Of a stretch of DNA of 54,133 nt, positions 8,587 through 17,234 are shown piece after piece. Position 1 is the stretch's first letter, and each line of letters starts with the position of its first letter. A program made the position numbers and the translations under genes. The notes beneath the pieces are model-generated. The model was not told the DNA's origin, did no database searches, and saw only the letters and a program-made list of their open reading frames with translations. The stretch covers positions 1 to 54,133 of the forward strand of contig CALYZQ010000004.1 of assembly GCA_945609985.1 (NCBI GenBank), given 5' to 3'. The stretch is from an uncultured Lachnospiraceae bacterium. Its GTDB lineage: Bacteria; Bacillota; Clostridia; Lachnospirales; Lachnospiraceae.

Positions 8587-9783
8587 ATGACAATAACGGA
8601 AAAGATGGATGCCTGTATGCGCGGGTTTGCACAGGTGGATTTAGATGCAATTGTTCAAAATATGGAGAATATGAAGGCAAATCTTAATAAGCATACTCAA
8701 ATGCTGGGTGTGATTAAGACGGATGGTTATGGACATGGTGCACTTGAAATTGCACATTGTCTGGAGCCTCTTGACTTTATGTATGGTTTTGCTGTGGCTA
8801 CCGCGGAGGAAGCATTTGCACTGCGAAATTCCGGTGTAAAAAAGCCTATTATCATTTTAGGATATACATTTCCTTATTCCTTTAAAGGCTTTGTACAGGA
8901 GGAAATCCGCCCCACAGTATTTAGGGAGGATATGCTTTCAGAGCTTTCCGAAGCTGCCGCGCAGGCTGGAAAGAAAATTAAGATTCATATTAAAGTGGAT
9001 ACCGGAATGAACAGAATTGGCATCCGTCCCGATGAAACCGGTATCGCTTTTGTGAAGAAAGCTTTAGCTTACAAAAATTTGGAAATTGAAGGTATATTCA
9101 CTCATTTTTCAAGGGCGGATGAAGCCGATAAAGAGCTTACAAAGAAACAATTCCGGATGTTTAGTGACTTTGTAAACAGAGTGGAAAAGGAGCTTGGCAT
9201 TACAATACCCGTAAAGCATTGCGCGAACAGTGCAGGTATTATAGACCATCCGATGACAAATATGGATGTGGTGAGAGCAGGTATTGCCCTGTATGGTCTT
9301 TATCCTTCTGAGGAAGTAAGCAGAGAGACTGTCAAGTTAAAGCCGGCACTTTCGCTCTACAGTACCATTGTATACATAAAAGAAATTGGTAGTGGTGAAA
9401 GTGTAAGCTATGGTGGTACTTTTAAAGCTAATCGTCCCATGAGAATAGCAACCATACCCATTGGATATGGAGATGGTTACCCCAGAAATCTTTCAGGAAA
9501 AGGGCATGTTTTGATTTGTGGTAAAAAAGCACCGATTCTCGGCAGAGTTTGTATGGATCAGTTTATGGTAGATGTTACCGATATTCCTGAAGCGAAGGAG
9601 GGAGATAGGGTTACTCTCATAGGTAAGGAGGGTAAGGAGCAGATAAGTGTTGAGATGCTGAGTGCAATTTCAGGACGTTTTCCTTATGAGCTTGTATGTG
9701 ATTTGGGTAAAAGAATTCCAAGAGTCTTTAAAAGAAACGGTGAAATTGTGAGCATAAGAAACTGTTTTGAAGAATGTAATTAA
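8587..9783 (+). CDS. alr: Alanine racemase
   Basis: A PLP enzyme that converts L- to D-alanine for peptidoglycan. The 398-residue length is normal. The PLP lysine is Lys44 in the GVIKTDGYGHGA motif of the N-terminal TIM barrel, and the second catalytic base is Tyr275 in SYGGTF; the barrel motifs VDTGMNRIG, FTHFSRAD and CANSAG and the C-terminal GYGDGYPR and GRVCMDQFMVDV are all present. The N-terminal ten residues before QVDLDAI are a short extension; downstream ATG codons at residues 7 and 11 are possible alternatives. Genes nnr-alr-mazF form a probable operon. Confidence 0.96.
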   Translation: MTITEKMDACMRGFAQVDLDAIVQNMENMKANLNKHTQMLGVIKTDGYGHGALEIAHCLEPLDFMYGFAVATAEEAFALRNSGVKKPIIILGYTFPYSFKGFVQEEIRPTVFREDMLSELSEAAAQAGKKIKIHIKVDTGMNRIGIRPDETGIAFVKKALAYKNLEIEGIFTHFSRADEADKELTKKQFRMFSDFVNRVEKELGITIPVKHCANSAGIIDHPMTNMDVVRAGIALYGLYPSEEVSRETVKLKPALSLYSTIVYIKEIGSGESVSYGGTFKANRPMRIATIPIGYGDGYPRNLSGKGHVLICGKKAPILGRVCMDQFMVDVTDIPEAKEGDRVTLIGKEGKEQISVEMLSAISGRFPYELVCDLGKRIPRVFKRNGEIVSIRNCFEECN

Positions 9784-9846
9784 ATTGAATACCTCCGGAT
9801 AAAAAGGCAATACTATCTCTAAAAGTAATGTGTATTTGGAGGAAAA

Positions 9847-10188
9847 ATGAGAAGAGGAGATGTTTATTACGCAGACTTAAGGCCGATAATCGGTTCAGAG
9901 CAGGGAGGCATCAGACCGGTGCTGATTGTTCAGAATGATGTTGGAAACAGACACAGTCCGACCGTTATCTGCGCGGCCATTACCTCAAAGATGAATAAGG
10001 CAAAGCTGCCTACCCATATTGAATTAAATGCAGCAATGTATGACATGGATAAGGATTCCGTGGTGTTGCTTGAGCAGCTGCGTACGATAGACAAAAAAAG
10101 ACTGAAGGATAAGGTTTGTCATCTGGAGGGAGAAATTATGAGAAAGGTAAACAAGGCCCTGATGATAAGTCTGGAATTGGAAGCTTAG
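9847..10188 (+). CDS. MazF/EndoA-type mRNA interferase
   Basis: A 113-residue PemK/MazF-family toxin, an endoribonuclease that cuts mRNA at short sequence-specific sites. The sequence is close to Bacillus Endo[12 protein letters not shown] at the start, [16 protein letters not shown] with the catalytic Arg23, ITSK with the catalytic Thr46, KLPTHIEL, and [13 protein letters not shown]. It has a GGAGG site 4 bases before ATG. In Bacilli and many clostridia an EndoAI/MazE antitoxin gene lies between alr and this gene; here the 63-base gap cannot encode one, and none is seen downstream. Confidence 0.93.
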   Translation: MRRGDVYYADLRPIIGSEQGGIRPVLIVQNDVGNRHSPTVICAAITSKMNKAKLPTHIELNAAMYDMDKDSVVLLEQLRTIDKKRLKDKVCHLEGEIMRKVNKALMISLELEA

Positions 10189-10233
10189 GATACATAAGAT
10201 TGTGTACAGCATCCTGTTGTACAGTAACCGTAC

Positions 10234-10262
10234 TTGACGAATTACTGTATAAATGATATATT
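10234..10262 (+). promoter_or_regulatory. Sigma-A promoter of the CNNM/CorC gene
   Basis: TTGACG at 10234-10239, a 17-bp spacer and TATATT at 10257-10262. Just upstream TGTACAG occurs twice (10203 and 10218 regions), a possible operator pair of unknown meaning. Confidence 0.6.
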
Positions 10263-10318
10263 TATGGATGTTTTACAGATAAATAACTTTAAGGAGTCGA
10301 AAGAGAGGTACTTTTTAG

Positions 10319-11680
10319 ATGGACGACAGTGGACCTACTGCCAGTATTATTTGTTTTTTGTTACTGTTATTGATTGATATGTTTTTCTATGGGTTTGGTG
10401 CAGCTACCAATAACATCAACCGCAAAGAAGTAGAAAGACGTGCAGAAGAGGATAAGGATAAAAAATCCATAAGACTATGGAAGGTTGTCAGTGCACCGGG
10501 AGTGTTTGTTAACACAATGCTCCTAATCGTCACAATGATAAATGTGATTGTAGGTGCATGGTATTTTTGGTTATGGCAAAGCGGTATCTGCAAATGGCTG
10601 GGTACTTTTTGCAAGCTTTCCGAAACAATTTTAGAAGGAATAGCTTCTGTATTCGCCATGCTGCTTCTTTTGTACATATTACTTACTTTCGGTGTGTTGT
10701 TGCCCAAGAAACTGGCTTCAAAGGTGCCTGAAAAATGGTCCTATATTTTTATAAATCCGGTAGTATTTATAATGTTCATACTCACCCCTATCACCGCGCT
10801 GGTAAGCGGAAGTGTCAAAGCACTTTTGTTTCTTTTGGGATTTCGGGACAAGGAAGAGGAAAGTGACATTACAGAAGAAGAATTAATCAATCTTGTGCAG
10901 GAAGGTCATGAGCAGGGAGTGCTTTTGGAGAGTGAAGCACAGATGATTTCCAATATCTTTGAACTTGGAGACAAAGAAGCACAGGATATTATGACTCACA
11001 GAAATTATGTGACTGCGATAGAGGCATCTGTGAGCCTTTCGGATGCCATAAGCTTTATGCTTTCGGAGAAATACAGCCGTTATCCGGTTTATGAAGAAAA
11101 TCTTGACCATATAATCGGTATTTTACATCTAAAAGATGCCTGCAGATACAGTTCAGAGCATGGTAAAGGTGATGTGCCTGTATCTAAGCTACCGGGGCTT
11201 TTGTGGGAGCCGTATTTTGTACCGCAGACAAAGAATGTAGATGAACTCTTTAAGGAGATGCAGTCCGGTAAGACCCAGATGGTGATAGTCATTGATGAAT
11301 ACGGTCAGACGGACGGACTTCTTGCGATGGAGGATATTCTGGAAGAAATCGTCGGTAACATTCAGGATGAGTACGATGAAGAACAGGAATATATAGAAGA
11401 CAAGGGCAATGATGAATATATAATTGAAGGAAAAACTCCTCTTGAAGACTTGGAGGAGCGTTTCGGAATCAGCTTTGAGGATGAAGAGTTTGAGACGCTT
11501 AACGGCTTTTTAATATCAAGACTTGATAAGATTCCTGAACCGGATGAAGAGTTTGATGTGGACTATCAGGGTTACAATTTTAAAATTCTGTCGGTTGAAA
11601 AGAAAATGATTGATACCGTACTTGTGACAAAGATGCCCGAGGTGTTAGAGGAAGAAGAGAGCACAGCACTTCCTACTTGA
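10319..11680 (+). CDS. CNNM/CorC (HlyC) family membrane protein
   Basis: A 453-residue protein with a DUF21/CNNM membrane domain (hydrophobic segments at about 8-28, 57-79, 95-118 and 130-155), a cytoplasmic CBS-domain pair (about 205-325, including ITEEELINLVQEG just before and the IMTHRNYV start of the first CBS) and a C-terminal CorC/HlyC domain (about 345-430). Family members are linked to magnesium or cobalt efflux and metal homeostasis. The ATG has a GAGAGG site about 10 bases upstream and its own promoter. The C-terminus is acidic. Transport substrate is inferred from the family only. Confidence 0.92.
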   Translation: MDDSGPTASIICFLLLLLIDMFFYGFGAATNNINRKEVERRAEEDKDKKSIRLWKVVSAPGVFVNTMLLIVTMINVIVGAWYFWLWQSGICKWLGTFCKLSETILEGIASVFAMLLLLYILLTFGVLLPKKLASKVPEKWSYIFINPVVFIMFILTPITALVSGSVKALLFLLGFRDKEEESDITEEELINLVQEGHEQGVLLESEAQMISNIFELGDKEAQDIMTHRNYVTAIEASVSLSDAISFMLSEKYSRYPVYEENLDHIIGILHLKDACRYSSEHGKGDVPVSKLPGLLWEPYFVPQTKNVDELFKEMQSGKTQMVIVIDEYGQTDGLLAMEDILEEIVGNIQDEYDEEQEYIEDKGNDEYIIEGKTPLEDLEERFGISFEDEEFETLNGFLISRLDKIPEPDEEFDVDYQGYNFKILSVEKKMIDTVLVTKMPEVLEEEESTALPT

Positions 11681-11705
11681 ATAAATTGACAAAAAATGCT
11701 ATGAT
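11677..11705 (+). promoter_or_regulatory. Sigma-A promoter of the YebC gene
   Basis: TTGAAT at 11677-11682, overlapping the stop codon of the preceding gene, a 17-bp spacer and TATGAT at 11700-11705. Confidence 0.65.
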
Positions 11706-11748
11706 TAAAAAAGGCTTTATTTTTTGAAGGAACAAAAGGAGTAAAATT

Positions 11749-12477
11749 ATGTCAGGACATTCAAAATTTGCAAATATTAAGCATAAAAAGGAAAAGAACG
11801 ATGCTGCGAAGGGTAAGATTTTTACCATTATCGGTAGAGAAATTGCAGTTGCCGTAAAGGAAGGCGGTCCCGATCCTTCCAATAACTTTAAGCTTGCGGC
11901 AGTTATCGCTAAGGCAAAATCCAACAATATGCCCAATGATACCATTGAGCGTGGTATTAAGAAGGCTGCCGGTGATGTGGGCAATGTAAATTACGAGTAT
12001 GTTACATACGAGGGATATGGTCCCAACGGTATTGCTATTATTGTTGATGCTCTTACCGACAACAAAAACCGTACAGCAGCTAACGTCAGAAGCGCATTTA
12101 CCAAGGGTCAGGGAAATATCGGTACACAGGGCTGTGTATCCTTTATGTTTGATAAGAAGGGTCAGATTATCATCGACAAGGAAGAGTGCGATTTGGAAGC
12201 AGATGATCTGATGATGCTTGCTTTAGATGCCGGAGCAGAGGATTTTGTTGAGGAAGAGGAAAGCTTTGAAGTATATACTTCTCCCGAAGGCTTTGAGGAT
12301 GTGAGAGCAGCGCTTGAAGAGGCAAAGATTCCCATGCTGAATGCGGAAGTAACCATGATTCCCCAGAATTATGTAGAGCTTACCGATGAGACAGCCATCA
12401 AAAATCTTCAGAAGACATTGGATCTTTTGGAAGACGATGATGATGTTCAGGCAGTATATCATAACTGGGATGAATAA
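11749..12477 (+). CDS. YebC/PmpR family translation or transcription regulator
   Basis: A 242-residue protein with the family's invariant N-terminus [14 protein letters not shown] and the downstream blocks [40 protein letters not shown] and [11 protein letters not shown]. Members have been described as DNA-binding regulators and, more recently, as factors that help ribosomes at proline-rich stalls. Length is normal. It has its own promoter and an AAAGGAG site. It stands alone, with a hairpin downstream. Confidence 0.95.
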   Translation: MSGHSKFANIKHKKEKNDAAKGKIFTIIGREIAVAVKEGGPDPSNNFKLAAVIAKAKSNNMPNDTIERGIKKAAGDVGNVNYEYVTYEGYGPNGIAIIVDALTDNKNRTAANVRSAFTKGQGNIGTQGCVSFMFDKKGQIIIDKEECDLEADDLMMLALDAGAEDFVEEEESFEVYTSPEGFEDVRAALEEAKIPMLNAEVTMIPQNYVELTDETAIKNLQKTLDLLEDDDDVQAVYHNWDE

Positions 12478-12496
12478 TTAGTTTAGGAACATGACT

Positions 12497-12518
12497 GCAC
12501 CACCGTAACGGGTGGTGC
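12497..12518 (+). terminator. Hairpin after the YebC gene
   Basis: GCACCACC (12497-12504) and GGTGGTGC (12511-12518) form a perfect 8-bp GC-rich stem with a 6-base loop. The following bases are only moderately T-rich (ATTTTTG 12 bases later), so it is a weak or factor-assisted terminator. Confidence 0.45.
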
Positions 12519-12550
12519 TTGTAATATCATTTTTGTTAAGGAGTGTATCT

Positions 12551-13834
12551 ATGGAAAAGCAGTTTAAAAAAGAAACAATTTGTATCCAGTCCGGATGGAA
12601 GCCCAAGAAGGGAGAACCCAGAGTATTACCTATTTATCAGAGTACTACATTTAAGTATGAAACCTCAGAGCAGATGGGTAAGTTATTTGATTTGGAGGAA
12701 AGCGGATATTTTTATACCCGTTTACAGAATCCTACAAATGATTTTGTGGCTCAAAAAATTTGTGAGCTTGAGGGTGGTGTGGCTGCAATGCTTACAAGCT
12801 CCGGTCAGGCTGCAAATTATTATGCAGTATTTAACATCTGTGAGGCCGGTGGTCATGTGATTATGTCATCCACTGTTTACGGCGGTACCTTTAACCTGCT
12901 TACTGTTACCATGAAGAAGATGGGAATTACCTGTACGGTTATTGACCCTGATTGCAGTGAAGAAGAATTAAATGCTGCATTTCAGGAAAATACTAAGTGT
13001 GTTTTGGCAGAGACCATCGCGAATCCTGCACTTGTAGTACTTGATATTGAGAAGTTTGCCAAGGCAGCTCATGCACATCAGGTACCTCTTATTATTGATA
13101 ATACCTTTGCAACCCCTATCAATTGTAATCCTTTTGAGTGGGGCGCGGATATTGTAACCCATTCAACCACAAAATATATGGATGGCCATGCAATGAGTGT
13201 AGGTGGTGCGATTGTGGATTCCGGTAATTTTGACTGGGAAGCTGCAGGTGATAAATTCCCCGGCTTAACTACTCCTGATGATTCCTACCATGGTGTAACC
13301 TATACAAAGCAGTTTGGCAAAGGTGCATACATTACCAAGGCGACAGTACAGTTGATGCGCGATTTGGGCTCCATTCAGGCTCCTCAGAATGCATTCCTTT
13401 TGAATGTGGGATTGGAGACATTGCCTCTTCGTATGGAGAGACACTGTGCAAATGCCCAGGCTGTAGCGGAATTTTTGGAGAAACATGAAAAAGTGGCATG
13501 GGTAAATTATCCCGGTCTTAAGAGCAATAAATATTATGCGCTTGCACAGAAATACCTTCCCAAGGGCTCCTGCGGTGTTATTTCCTTTGGATTAAAAGGC
13601 GGTAGAGCAGCAGCTGAGAAGATGATGGATAAGCTTTCTCTTGCAGCGATTGTAACTCATGTGGCGGATGCCAGAACCTGTGTGCTTCATCCTGCAAGCC
13701 ATACACACAGACAGATGACGGATGAACAGCTTTTGGAAGCGGGTGTAGCACCTGATTTGATTCGTTTCTCAGTTGGTATTGAGCATGTTGATGACATTAT
13801 TGCAGATTTGGAGCAGGCACTGGAAAGTGTATAA
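12551..13834 (+). CDS. metY: O-acetylhomoserine sulfhydrylase (homocysteine synthase)
   Basis: A 427-residue PLP enzyme of the Cys/Met metabolism family that makes homocysteine from O-acetylhomoserine and sulfide. The PLP-binding lysine is Lys208 in THSTTKYMDGH; SSGQAA (about 83-88) binds the cofactor phosphate; DNTFATP and the C-terminal VGIEHVDDIIADLEQAL are typical. The length and the inserted segment around 225-260 (DWEAAGDKFPGLTTPDDSYHG region) fit MetY rather than the shorter MetB/MetC. The ATG at 12551 has an AAGGAG site 7 bases upstream; longer reading of the frame lacks such a site. I see no SAM riboswitch or T-box in the 73 bases upstream. Confidence 0.93.
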   Translation: MEKQFKKETICIQSGWKPKKGEPRVLPIYQSTTFKYETSEQMGKLFDLEESGYFYTRLQNPTNDFVAQKICELEGGVAAMLTSSGQAANYYAVFNICEAGGHVIMSSTVYGGTFNLLTVTMKKMGITCTVIDPDCSEEELNAAFQENTKCVLAETIANPALVVLDIEKFAKAAHAHQVPLIIDNTFATPINCNPFEWGADIVTHSTTKYMDGHAMSVGGAIVDSGNFDWEAAGDKFPGLTTPDDSYHGVTYTKQFGKGAYITKATVQLMRDLGSIQAPQNAFLLNVGLETLPLRMERHCANAQAVAEFLEKHEKVAWVNYPGLKSNKYYALAQKYLPKGSCGVISFGLKGGRAAAEKMMDKLSLAAIVTHVADARTCVLHPASHTHRQMTDEQLLEAGVAPDLIRFSVGIEHVDDIIADLEQALESV

Positions 13835-13866
13835 GATAACTCTGTTTGGAGAGAAATGAGGTAAGG

Positions 13867-14844
13867 ATGGATAAACTGGCAATTGTAGTTCCCTGTTATA
13901 ACGAAGAGGAAGTATTGCATATTGCGACAGATGCTCTGATTGGAGTACTGGATGATCTGGTTTCAAAGGAGAAAATTGCGAAGGAAAGCTTTATTCTCTT
14001 TGTAAATGATGGAAGTAAGGATCGGACATGGGAACTGATTGAAGAGGAGCACAAGGCGCATCCGGTTCAGGTCAGAGGTGTAAAGCTTGCGGGAAACGTT
14101 GGTCATCAGTTTGCACTGACAGCAGGTCTTATTACAGCAAAGGATATGTGTGATGTAACTGTTTCCATAGATGCTGATTTACAGGACGATGTTGCAGTCA
14201 TTGAAGAGATGATTGATAAATTCCATGCAGGTAACGATATCGTTTATGGTGTACGCAGGGAACGCAAGACAGATACTTTCTTTAAGCGTACTACGGCTCA
14301 GGGATTTTATAAATTGATGGATAAGATGGGCGTAAAAACAGTATACAACCATGCTGATTTCAGATTGATGAGCAGACGTGCTGTTGAAGAATTTTCCAAG
14401 TATGAAGAGACAAACCTTTTCCTTCGTGGAATGGTTCCGCTTATTGGATACCAGACGGATTGCGTATATTACGACCGTAAGGAACGTGTGGCCGGCGAAT
14501 CCAAATACCCGCTTAAGAAGATGCTGGCGCTTGCTTTTAACGGTATTTCATCCTTTAGTGTAAAGCCGATTAGCATGATTTTGGGATTGGGAATTACCAT
14601 TGTAATTATTTCAATTCTGGCTGCCATCTATGCCTTTATTTCGTATTTTACCGGACATGTTGTTGCGGGATGGACTTCACTGATTTTATCAATCTGGTTT
14701 TTTGGAGGCTTACAGCTTTTGGCAATCGGTCTGGTGGGTCAGTACATTGGAAAGATTTACATGGAAGTAAAACACAGACCCCGTTACAATATTGAAAAGA
14801 TTTTATCTACAGAGGATGACAAGGAAGACTATGGATGTATTTGA
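13867..14844 (+). CDS. GtrB-like polyprenyl-phosphate glycosyltransferase (GT2)
   Basis: A 325-residue protein with an N-terminal GT-A domain (VVPCYNEEEVL at the start, FVNDGSKDRTW near 45-55, metal-binding DADLQDD at 102-108) and two C-terminal membrane segments (about 236-262 and 270-295) ending in the QYIGKIYMEVKHRPRY motif. This is the architecture of enzymes that transfer a sugar from a nucleotide onto undecaprenyl phosphate for later use by a GT-C enzyme. The ATG at 13867 is preferred over a TTG seven codons upstream because it has GAGG 5 bases before it. The next gene, a broken multi-membrane protein, would be a natural GT-C partner. Confidence 0.9.
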   Translation: MDKLAIVVPCYNEEEVLHIATDALIGVLDDLVSKEKIAKESFILFVNDGSKDRTWELIEEEHKAHPVQVRGVKLAGNVGHQFALTAGLITAKDMCDVTVSIDADLQDDVAVIEEMIDKFHAGNDIVYGVRRERKTDTFFKRTTAQGFYKLMDKMGVKTVYNHADFRLMSRRAVEEFSKYEETNLFLRGMVPLIGYQTDCVYYDRKERVAGESKYPLKKMLALAFNGISSFSVKPISMILGLGITIVIISILAAIYAFISYFTGHVVAGWTSLILSIWFFGGLQLLAIGLVGQYIGKIYMEVKHRPRYNIEKILSTEDDKEDYGCI

Positions 14845-16334
14845 TGTAGAACGGATATAGCTGTTTCATATGGTTGTTATATACTGTGGCGGTAAGCTTC
14901 GGACTTTTTTGCGTGGTTGCCTTCTGGGGGAATACGCTGGGATTTTCCCTGCCTGTTTAGATTGCGCCAACGGTTCTGATACTTGCCCAGACCTGTGGAA
15001 TTGTATATCTGCTATATCGTTTTACTAATCCTTTTGGAGATTTTGCCCGAAAGAACCGACCGTTAGCAATCTCCCTGGAAATTGTTTTTGTACTGGGCAT
15101 AACGGTTGCGGGTATTTTGTGCGCTGTATGGATGCCGAAAGACAATAAGGGGGCAGAATATTTTGAACTGGCATGCGTAAAAGAGGGAAGCGGTGTACCA
15201 AAGTTGTTACATGGTGCTACCTATTTATATTTACAGTTCCTTCATGTAATCTGCCGATTTTTAGGGAATGAGTTTATTTACTGTGTTTGGGCGCAGATGA
15301 TTTTGTATCTGATTACAGCTGTTGTGATTTATGCGGCTGTCAGAAGAATGTTTGGAGTATTACCTGGGCTTGTTACAATCAGCTTTTTGATGTTTTCAAC
15401 ACATCTTACGGCAGAAAGCAGAAAGCTTTCACCCAATATATTATTTCTGCTGTTGTTCTTTATGACCTTACACATGATAATTACATGTATGAAGAATGAA
15501 AGCTATCCGATTGCATTGTATATCATTTCAGGCATTGCGGTTGGTGTAATAACGTATTTGGATGTTACGGGAATTATTTTACTGTTGTTTTTTGCGACTT
15601 CAAGTAAGTTCTCTTATTTGAAAAGAGGATTGTTGTGTGTCAGCGGAATTGTTTCAGCAGTAGCAGGCTTCATGGGATGTATTCTGTTAGATGCACTTAC
15701 TAGCGGAAAAGGATTTTTGAATATACTGCAGGCCTGGTATCGATTGTTTGCTCCTGCGAAGTGGAGTTTACCTGTTTCTGTATCTGCCGGTGATGCAGGA
15801 CTTGAAATAATTCTTTTATTTGCAGGACTTGTAATAGGAATATTCAGCTTCTTTGTCTTGCAGAAAAAAGAAAAATATGGGATTTTCTTTTTACCAATGA
15901 CGGCAGTTGTCGTAGCCCAAGGCTTTGGTATTTTGTCAAAAGAGATGGATGGGTCCCTGTTTATATATCTGTTTACAGTAATCTTATGCGGAGTTGGTCT
16001 TGGAAATATTTATGAGACCCGTATAAAAGAGGAACAGGATGAATATGTGCCAATCCTTCCGGAGATACATGATCTTGATAAGGAAGAAATTAAGGAAGAC
16101 GTTAGCGAAGAGGTTGCAGAGGCAGTACAGGAGGAAGTACAAGCGGAGGTAACAGAAGATACTATGGAGGTTGTCGCAGAGAGTGTACAGGAAGAGGCGC
16201 CTGTCGAGGAGCTTCCTGTCGAAGACCCCGTGATTCAATATATTGAGAATCCGTTACCATTACCTAAAAAGCATGTGCCCAAAATGCTTGATTATGATAT
16301 TGAAGTTGCGGATGATGATGACTACGATATCTGA
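14831..16334 (+). pseudogene. Broken multi-membrane-spanning (GT-C-like) protein gene
   Basis: An ATG at 14831 with AAGGA 5 bases upstream overlaps the end of the GT2 gene and reads MDVFDVERI before a stop at 14858-14860. Shifting by one base continues the frame as a membrane segment (SCFIWLLYTVAVSFGLFC and on) until an in-frame TAG at 14958-14960; from there the frame is open to 16334. No internal start downstream has a ribosome binding site. The product would be about 500 residues with 8 or more membrane segments followed by a very acidic cytoplasmic tail (about the last 95 residues, ending in DDDDYDI). Position after a GtrB-like enzyme suggests a GT-C glycosyltransferase, but no catalytic motif is recognised. 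It may be a pseudogene or reflect two sequence errors. Confidence 0.7.
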
Positions 16335-16336
16335 TT

Positions 16337-16366
16337 TTGAATGGAAAATTGAATTATGTATATACT
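16337..16366 (+). promoter_or_regulatory. Promoter of the TepA-like gene
   Basis: TTGAAT at 16337-16342, an 18-bp spacer and TATACT at 16361-16366. The expected transcript start falls inside the terminator hairpin of the upstream gene, so this promoter's own transcripts would not form the complete hairpin. Confidence 0.55.
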
Positions 16367-16400
16367 AAAGGACTGAACAGTAATGTTTGGTCCTTTTTAT
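16367..16400 (+). terminator. Intrinsic terminator
   Basis: A 13-bp stem (16367-16379 with 16384-16396, two G-U pairs, loop GTAA) followed by a T run (CCTTTTTATT). It ends the glycosyltransferase/membrane-protein transcription unit. Confidence 0.8.
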
Positions 16401-16455
16401 TACTTTATAGGAAAGAGAGCGAACTCTTTATCAAAGTTAAAGTGGGGAGAAGATT

Positions 16456-17157
16456 ATGGGTAAAAATAAGAATGAAGAAGAGCAGAATTTAGAAAAACAT
16501 AATGATGAGAGAATAGAGCAGACAGGTCAACTTACGCTGAAAGGAAATAAAGAAAAACAGAGTATTCATCTGATATCCATTATCGGTGAAATTGAAGGCC
16601 ATGAGAATTTATCCGGCAACACAAAAACTACAAAGTATGAGCATATCCTGCCACAGCTTGCAGCCATAGAAGACAGTGATGACATAGAAGGGGTGCTGGT
16701 GCTTTTAAATACCATGGGAGGAGATGTTGAGGCAGGACTTGCCATTGCGGAGATGTTGGCATCCCTCAGTAAACCTACCGTTTCTCTTGTACTTGGCGGA
16801 AGCCATTCTATCGGAGTACCCATCGCTGTAAGTACCAATTATTCATTTATTGTTCCCACCGGAACAATGGTGATTCACCCGGTGCGTACTAACGGAATGG
16901 TAATCGGTGTACCACAGACATTTGATTATTTTAAATTGATTCAGGACAGAATTACGGGATTTGTTTGTGAGCACTGCAATATCAGTAAATCAAGATTAGA
17001 AGAACTGATGATGGAGACCGGAATTCTTACAAAGGATGTGGGAACAATACTTGTAGGAGAGGAAGTAGTAAAAAATGGAATTATTGATGAGGTAGGCGGT
17101 ATAGATAAAGCAATCAGAAAGCTACATGATATGATTTCAAGCAAAATTAAAGGGTGA
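16456..17157 (+). CDS. tepA: TepA-like ClpP-family serine protease
   Basis: A 233-residue cytosolic protein of the ClpP/crotonase fold. The nucleophile Ser118 lies in GGSHSIGVP and a candidate catalytic His141 in MVIHPVR; NTMGGDVEAGLAIAEML (about 85-101) is the oxyanion-side segment typical of ClpP and TepA. The first 35 residues are charged and probably disordered. Bacillus TepA (YmfB) lies next to spoIIIE as this one lies next to ftsK; it is described as translocation-enhancing, degrading signal peptides or spore proteins. It is preceded by its own promoter and followed by another that overlaps its stop codon. Confidence 0.85.
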   Translation: MGKNKNEEEQNLEKHNDERIEQTGQLTLKGNKEKQSIHLISIIGEIEGHENLSGNTKTTKYEHILPQLAAIEDSDDIEGVLVLLNTMGGDVEAGLAIAEMLASLSKPTVSLVLGGSHSIGVPIAVSTNYSFIVPTGTMVIHPVRTNGMVIGVPQTFDYFKLIQDRITGFVCEHCNISKSRLEELMMETGILTKDVGTILVGEEVVKNGIIDEVGGIDKAIRKLHDMISSKIKG

Positions 17158-17182
17158 CAAGTCTATAGAAAAATGGTATACT
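17154..17182 (+). promoter_or_regulatory. Promoter of the ftsK operon
   Basis: GTGACA at 17154-17159, a 17-bp spacer and TATACT at 17177-17182, overlapping the tepA stop. A small dyad CGTTC-N9-GAACG (about 17190-17208) follows at the expected transcript start and could be an operator. Confidence 0.55.
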
Positions 17183-17234
17183 ATTATGAGCGTTCATTTA
17201 TATGGAACGATAACAGACAGTGAGGTATGTGAAA

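Noticed and set aside
9784..9846. Small antitoxin gene between alr and the MazF gene
   Set aside because: The gap is only 63 bases and holds no frame with a ribosome binding site; an EndoAI-type antitoxin needs about 280 bases.
12478..12550. SAM riboswitch or T-box before metY
   Set aside because: The gap of 73 bases is too short for a full T-box or SAM-I element, and only one GC-rich hairpin is visible.
14958..14960. TAG as a recoded (pyrrolysine) codon
   Set aside because: A frameshift lies 100 bases upstream in the same gene, no pyrrolysine genes are visible, and the context is a hydrophobic segment with no special motif. A nonsense mutation or sequence error is simpler.
17190..17208. 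LexA box before ftsK
   Set aside because: CGTTC-N9-GAACG has the half-sites in the opposite order and wrong spacing compared with the Gram-positive GAAC-N4-GTTC pattern.
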